DNA from: Candidatus Falkowiibacteriota bacterium
Lineage (GTDB): Bacteria > Patescibacteria > ABY1 > BM507 > UBA12075
NCBI GenBank assembly: GCA_030636285.1
Contig: DAOVXE010000021.1
Span: 1 to 8,944, forward strand
Reading direction: 5' to 3'
DNA: 8,944 bases
Shown here: positions 5,531-8,944 of the stretch, in pieces
Numbering within the stretch: the stretch's first letter is position 1
Layout of the letters: each line of letters opens with the position of its first letter
Program-made: the position numbers and the translations under genes
Notes under the pieces: model-generated
Databases searched by the model: none
Seen by the model: the letters and a program-made list of their open reading frames with translations, nothing else
Told to the model about the DNA's origin: nothing

Positions 5531-7789
5531 TTATTTTTTTTGGGGAATTTGTTCTATTGCCAGGCGGGCCAGCAAATAGGAAACAGACGACTCGGCACCC
5601 TGGTTAAAGTTAAGCGAATATTTGCCCAAACCATCAAAACAGCCCCCGGTCGCTTCATCATAGACCATTTGTTTTAGATGGTTCTTTCCCAGGAACCATT
5701 GGAAAGCCAGTTTGGCCCGGTCTTTATATATATTTTTTCGCGTGGTCAGGTGGGCAACAACCAGACTGTCAACCGCTGAGGCGGCATCTTCCGGCTGTTG
5801 ATCAAAGTAAGCCCGTTTTCCGTTGCGGAAATACCAGCCATCCTGCCCGATCGGGGAAAAATATTCATCACGTTCAAAAGTAATATTCATTAAAAATTGT
5901 AGGGATTTTTCAGCTATTTCCTTGTATTTTTTATTACGCGTCAGGCCATAAGCGCGAAAAAGCGCTTCCGGCAGCTTGTAATTGGAATAAGTCAGGCAGT
6001 CCTCAAACCAATACCACTTGCCAGAGTTGTTGCTATTGTTTTTTACTTGCCATTCAAATTGCTTGATTAATCGGTTGCTTAATTTTTTTGTCATTTCTAT
6101 TATTTCTTCACGCATTTTAGGCGGTAGAATATTGGCATCGTTTTGCTGATAAGCATAGCTTAAACCGTTAATGGCAAACGCGATCGCCCGCGGAGACCTA
6201 AGTCCGGGCAGGTATTTAACGGCTTTTTTTAGCATAGTCCGGCTTGAGCGTGTTATTTTATCATCAAGCCTGTCGCATTGCAGAGCGTAACCCAGCGCCC
6301 AGGTTGCCCGGCCAAGTGAATCCTCGCTTTCCTGGCGGTCATTAAAAGTTTGTTGATAGCTGACAAAATTATGGAATCTGCCGTTTGATTTTTGGCAAAA
6401 TCTGATGAATTTTAAATATTTTTTTATTAAATTTAAAGTACTGGCAATTTTTTTCTTCTCATACCACTGGATTGAGGCGATCAAAGCGCGGGCGTTATCA
6501 TCCAGACAGTAGCCGGAATGGGTGTCAGGCCTAGTATGGTTGGCAAATTGGATCATACCGAATGAATCAGTCAGGTTTTTAATATAGTCAAGTTTAATAG
6601 CCGGCCACTTATCCTGCTCGCGCGGGACGATTTTGGCAAAACGGTTAAAGGTATTAAAGTAGCTATGCGCTACATTTTGCCAGGTCATATGTCTGGTATA
6701 GAAATAAGTGTTTTTTGACATATTTTTGCGCATTTTTTTGTCTGAGAGCATTTCAAGAAGCGCTTGCTTAATATCGCTGGAATTGCGGAAGCGCGTCAAT
6801 ATGCCCCGCTCGCGGTTAATCACGGATTTGGCGTATTGGCTGGCTGTGGCAATAGACGGACAAGCGCAAGACATAGCGTCCGAAAGCGATCCGCTTGAAG
6901 CCTGATCCCGGCTTAGCATTGGATAAACATAAATATCCGTGGCCTTAAGAAAGTCCACCACCTCGGACTCGGATAAGTATTTGTTATAGAACTTAACATT
7001 ATCTTCAAGCCGGTGCTTAACTATTAACCGTTTGAGTTTGTTTCGGTATTTTTCACCCTCGTTTTTTAATACTTGCGGATGAGTGGCGCCAATTATCAGA
7101 TATAGCAGGTTGGGGTGTTCGCGCGCCACTTCAGGCAAGGCTTCAATCGCGTATTCTATTCCCTTGTCGCAGCTGATCATTCCAAAGGTTGAGATAACAG
7201 TCCGGCCTGACAAATTAAGTTTTCTTTTAGCGTTTGATTTTGACGGGAAAGCGACATTAAAGACGCCGTGCGGTATTACCTTTATTTTATTTTTTTTAAC
7301 CCCGTAAATTTCATGCAGGATATCCCTGGCTCGCTGGTTCATAACGATCACGCCGGCTGATTTTTCCGCGATTACCCGGCCGACGTTTTTCATTTTTTCA
7401 TCCGGGCGCGGCAAAATCGTATGCATGGTAATGATTACCGGCTTGCGCAAAAGCTCCAAAAAGGGAATTAAAAATTCGCCTTGTTCGCCGCCGAATAGGC
7501 CGTATTCATGTTGGATATTAACCAGCTTAATGTCCGCGGCGCGGTTGATCTCATTAGCGCGGTTAAGATAGTCTTCAATCTCGGTTTCATTGATCTGCAT
7601 GATCACTTTTCGGGGGTAGTTGTAGATTGAAGTGCCGTTGGAATTAATGGCCAGTATTTTGCTTTTTATTTCCGGATTATATTCTTTATCAATTGCCGCG
7701 GTCAGGCGCTTATTAAAAGTGGCGATTCCGCATTCGCGGGGAGGATACGAGCCCATATAAAGAATGCACGGGATTTTTCGCTTGTCCAT
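5531..7789 (-). CDS. GT4 glycosyltransferase fused to a C-terminal (alpha/alpha)6 glycosidase-like domain
   Basis: This 752-residue protein has two halves. Residues about 5-385 are a GT4-type GT-B domain: YPPRECGIATFNKRL (15-29), HEYGLFGGEQGEF (94-106), KVIPHGV (170-176), STFGMISCDKGIEYAIEAL (200-218) and DQASSGSLSDAMSCACPSIA (295-314). The usual E-x7-E is replaced by Q296 and D304. Residues about 390-750 are helical and toroid-like: GYCLDDNARALIA (426-438), SEDSLGRATWALGYAL (488-503), WYWFEDCLTYSNYKLPEALF (592-611), DGWYFRNG (650-657), FDQQPEDAASAVDSLV (662-677) and FNQGAESSVSYLLARLA (728-744). I recall GT4 proteins of this two-domain type next to GH130 genes in other bacteria. There is no signal peptide and no SD. 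It starts 37 nt after the GH130 stop and is clearly in the same operon. The start at 7789 places the YPPREC motif where the family has it. Confidence 0.85.
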   Translation of the reverse strand: MDKRKIPCILYMGSYPPRECGIATFNKRLTAAIDKEYNPEIKSKILAINSNGTSIYNYPRKVIMQINETEIEDYLNRANEINRAADIKLVNIQHEYGLFGGEQGEFLIPFLELLRKPVIITMHTILPRPDEKMKNVGRVIAEKSAGVIVMNQRARDILHEIYGVKKNKIKVIPHGVFNVAFPSKSNAKRKLNLSGRTVISTFGMISCDKGIEYAIEALPEVAREHPNLLYLIIGATHPQVLKNEGEKYRNKLKRLIVKHRLEDNVKFYNKYLSESEVVDFLKATDIYVYPMLSRDQASSGSLSDAMSCACPSIATASQYAKSVINRERGILTRFRNSSDIKQALLEMLSDKKMRKNMSKNTYFYTRHMTWQNVAHSYFNTFNRFAKIVPREQDKWPAIKLDYIKNLTDSFGMIQFANHTRPDTHSGYCLDDNARALIASIQWYEKKKIASTLNLIKKYLKFIRFCQKSNGRFHNFVSYQQTFNDRQESEDSLGRATWALGYALQCDRLDDKITRSSRTMLKKAVKYLPGLRSPRAIAFAINGLSYAYQQNDANILPPKMREEIIEMTKKLSNRLIKQFEWQVKNNSNNSGKWYWFEDCLTYSNYKLPEALFRAYGLTRNKKYKEIAEKSLQFLMNITFERDEYFSPIGQDGWYFRNGKRAYFDQQPEDAASAVDSLVVAHLTTRKNIYKDRAKLAFQWFLGKNHLKQMVYDEATGGCFDGLGKYSLNFNQGAESSVSYLLARLAIEQIPQKK

Positions 7790-7826
7790 AAAGCATGGGG
7801 AGGTTAGAGATTTTTTAAACAGTCTT

Positions 7827-8858
7827 TTAGTGGCTGACTTTATTTTTAAGAAGTTCTTTTATTAATTTTTCTTTATTCACGCTGGCCACGGACACGCGGG
7901 AATCGGCCGAACCGTAATAAATATAGAGGCGTTCGTTAAATTCGGTTGTTCCGGTTGGGAAAACAACATTATGCACATGTCCGTTGCGTTCGTTATAATG
8001 CTCGGGCACGAAAAGCGGATCCGGCAAACGGGCAATCACTTTGGTCGGGTATTTTAGATCCAGAAGCGCGGCGCCGGCGCAATAGACGCGGCCTTTGTTG
8101 CGCGGCTCAACGCCGTGATAGATGATCAGCCAGCCTTTATTGGTTTTTATCGGCGGGGCGCCGCCGCCGATGTGCCTGGCCTCCCAGCCGTGCCGGCCTT
8201 CCAGGACCACGTGTTTATCAATATTTTTAATATGGTTTTTCCAATAGCTGCTGGTTTTTGGTTCTTTGAAATTTTTAAAGCGGGCCAATTGGATATCAGG
8301 CAGGACGCGGTGCAGAAGGGCGTATTTACCCCTTATCTTTTCCGGAAACAAAACACCGTCCTTTTCCCAGACTTTTACGTTTTTATGGGCGAATTTTTCG
8401 TAAAAACTGGCAAAGAAATAATAATCATCTTTAAGTTTGGCCTGCCCGAACAAATTGACCGCGTCCCGGTATTTCATGGTTGGACTGATAATGCCGTGGC
8501 GCTTTAGCTTAAACAGACTTTGGCCGCGCATATAGGCGATAACGGCATCGCGTCCGTCATGGGCCACGTAAGTAACAAAAAACGTGTTGCCAATCCTGGT
8601 AATACGCGGATCTTCTATGCCTTTGCTTTCACATTTTAATTTAGGAACGTAGAGCGGTTTTTTCCAGCGCTTAACCACTTCCAGCGGCCCTTTTAATTCG
8701 GCATAGCCAAAGCAGGACATAAAATCTTTATTCAAAGCGCGGTAGATCACATGAACCTTGCCGCCATCCTGATATATGCCTGGGTTAAAAACAGATTTGT
8801 TTTCAAATTTGAGTTTGCTTGGACGCAAAATCGCGCCGTGTTTGGTAACGCGTAACAT
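7827..8858 (-). CDS. GH130 family beta-mannoside phosphorylase-like enzyme
   Basis: GH130 enzymes are five-bladed beta-propellers that mostly phosphorolyse beta-mannosides to mannose-1-phosphate; some hydrolyse instead. The 343 residues carry the family landmarks: FNPGIYQDGGKVHVIYRA (24-41), GIEDPRIT (80-87) with the catalytic Asp83, FPEKIRGKYALLHR (171-184), ARHIGGGAPPIKTNKGWLI (227-245), HVHNVVFPTG (294-303) and YYGSADSRVSVAS (314-326). Retention of FPEKI..LHR and GGGAPP is more in line with phosphorylases than with the hydrolytic branch, but the subfamily is not certain. Possible substrates include mannooligosaccharides, mannosyl-glucose and mannosylglucosylglycerate. The start ATG at 8858 sits just downstream of a strong promoter. 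It is the first gene of the three-gene operon. Confidence 0.92.
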   Translation of the reverse strand: MLRVTKHGAILRPSKLKFENKSVFNPGIYQDGGKVHVIYRALNKDFMSCFGYAELKGPLEVVKRWKKPLYVPKLKCESKGIEDPRITRIGNTFFVTYVAHDGRDAVIAYMRGQSLFKLKRHGIISPTMKYRDAVNLFGQAKLKDDYYFFASFYEKFAHKNVKVWEKDGVLFPEKIRGKYALLHRVLPDIQLARFKNFKEPKTSSYWKNHIKNIDKHVVLEGRHGWEARHIGGGAPPIKTNKGWLIIYHGVEPRNKGRVYCAGAALLDLKYPTKVIARLPDPLFVPEHYNERNGHVHNVVFPTGTTEFNERLYIYYGSADSRVSVASVNKEKLIKELLKNKVSH

Positions 8859-8864
8859 AAATAT

Positions 8865-8893
8865 ATTATATCAAAAACGCTGGTTATTAGCAA
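8865..8893 (-). promoter_or_regulatory. Extended -10 promoter of the GH130 operon, predicted leaderless
   Basis: On the minus strand, TTGCTA (8888-8893; 4 of 6 to TTGACA), a 17-nt spacer and TATAAT (8865-8870) preceded by TGA make a textbook sigma-70-type extended -10 promoter. TATAAT ends 6 nt before the ATG at 8858, so the transcript should begin at or next to the A of the start codon. The remaining upstream bases to 8944 are AT-rich and show no gene. Confidence 0.7.
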
Positions 8894-8944
8894 TAAAACT
8901 TTTATTATTTTGTTAATAAAAATCCCCAACTAAGATTTTACTCT

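Noticed and set aside
8115..8507. 130-codon open frame on the plus strand inside the GH130 gene
   Set aside because: It runs opposite conserved GH130 motifs (GGGAPP, FPEKI); it is a shadow frame with no independent support.
146..8858. UGA recoded as glycine (as in Gracilibacteria/SR1)
   Set aside because: No conserved frame here contains an in-frame TGA, and all domains read correctly with the standard code.

Overview
This window looks like a fragment of a Candidate Phyla Radiation (Patescibacteria, probably Parcubacteria-like) genome. That is inferred from gene content and style, not from a marker gene: a cohesin/Ig-like/membrane-anchor surface protein, a small PIG-L deacetylase, GT4 glycosyltransferases, short intergenic spacers containing compact GC-rich palindromic repeats, and almost no Shine-Dalgarno motifs. 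The standard genetic code works throughout, apart from one in-frame TAG discussed below. There are no rRNA, tRNA, CRISPR or transposase genes.

Left half (+ strand). Bases 11-122 hold a MITE-like palindromic element. A surface-protein frame runs from 146 to 1903: signal peptide, cohesin-like domain, acidic linker, three Ig-like modules, one transmembrane helix and a cytoplasmic coiled coil. It is cut by an in-frame TAG at 653-655. The 132 codons after that TAG are open, hold no ATG/GTG/TTG start, and continue in frame into the next ORF, so this reads as one gene interrupted by an amber codon. A PIG-L (LmbE-like) deacetylase follows 2 nt later (1906-2520). After an 84-nt structured spacer comes a GT4 glycosyltransferase (2605-3753). 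A bidirectional terminator (3770-3814) closes the unit.

Middle (- strand). A short membrane-anchored helical protein of unknown function (4172-3843) has the only clear Shine-Dalgarno site in the window. It may carry a C-terminal frameshift, because a second copy of its terminal repeat lies just past the stop in another frame.

Right half (- strand). A three-gene glycan-metabolism operon reads leftward: a GH130 mannoside-phosphorylase-family enzyme (8858-7827), a 752-residue GT4 fused to an (alpha/alpha)6 glycosidase-like domain (7789-5531), and a stand-alone (alpha/alpha)6 GH100/amylo-1,6-glucosidase-like protein (5508-4357). It starts from an excellent extended -10 promoter. Together these suggest synthesis and phosphorolytic or hydrolytic turnover of a mannose- or glucose-containing saccharide. 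The substrate cannot be read from sequence.

Both transcript-head genes (146 and 8858) have TATAAT exactly 6 nt before the ATG and no SD. This predicts leaderless mRNAs.
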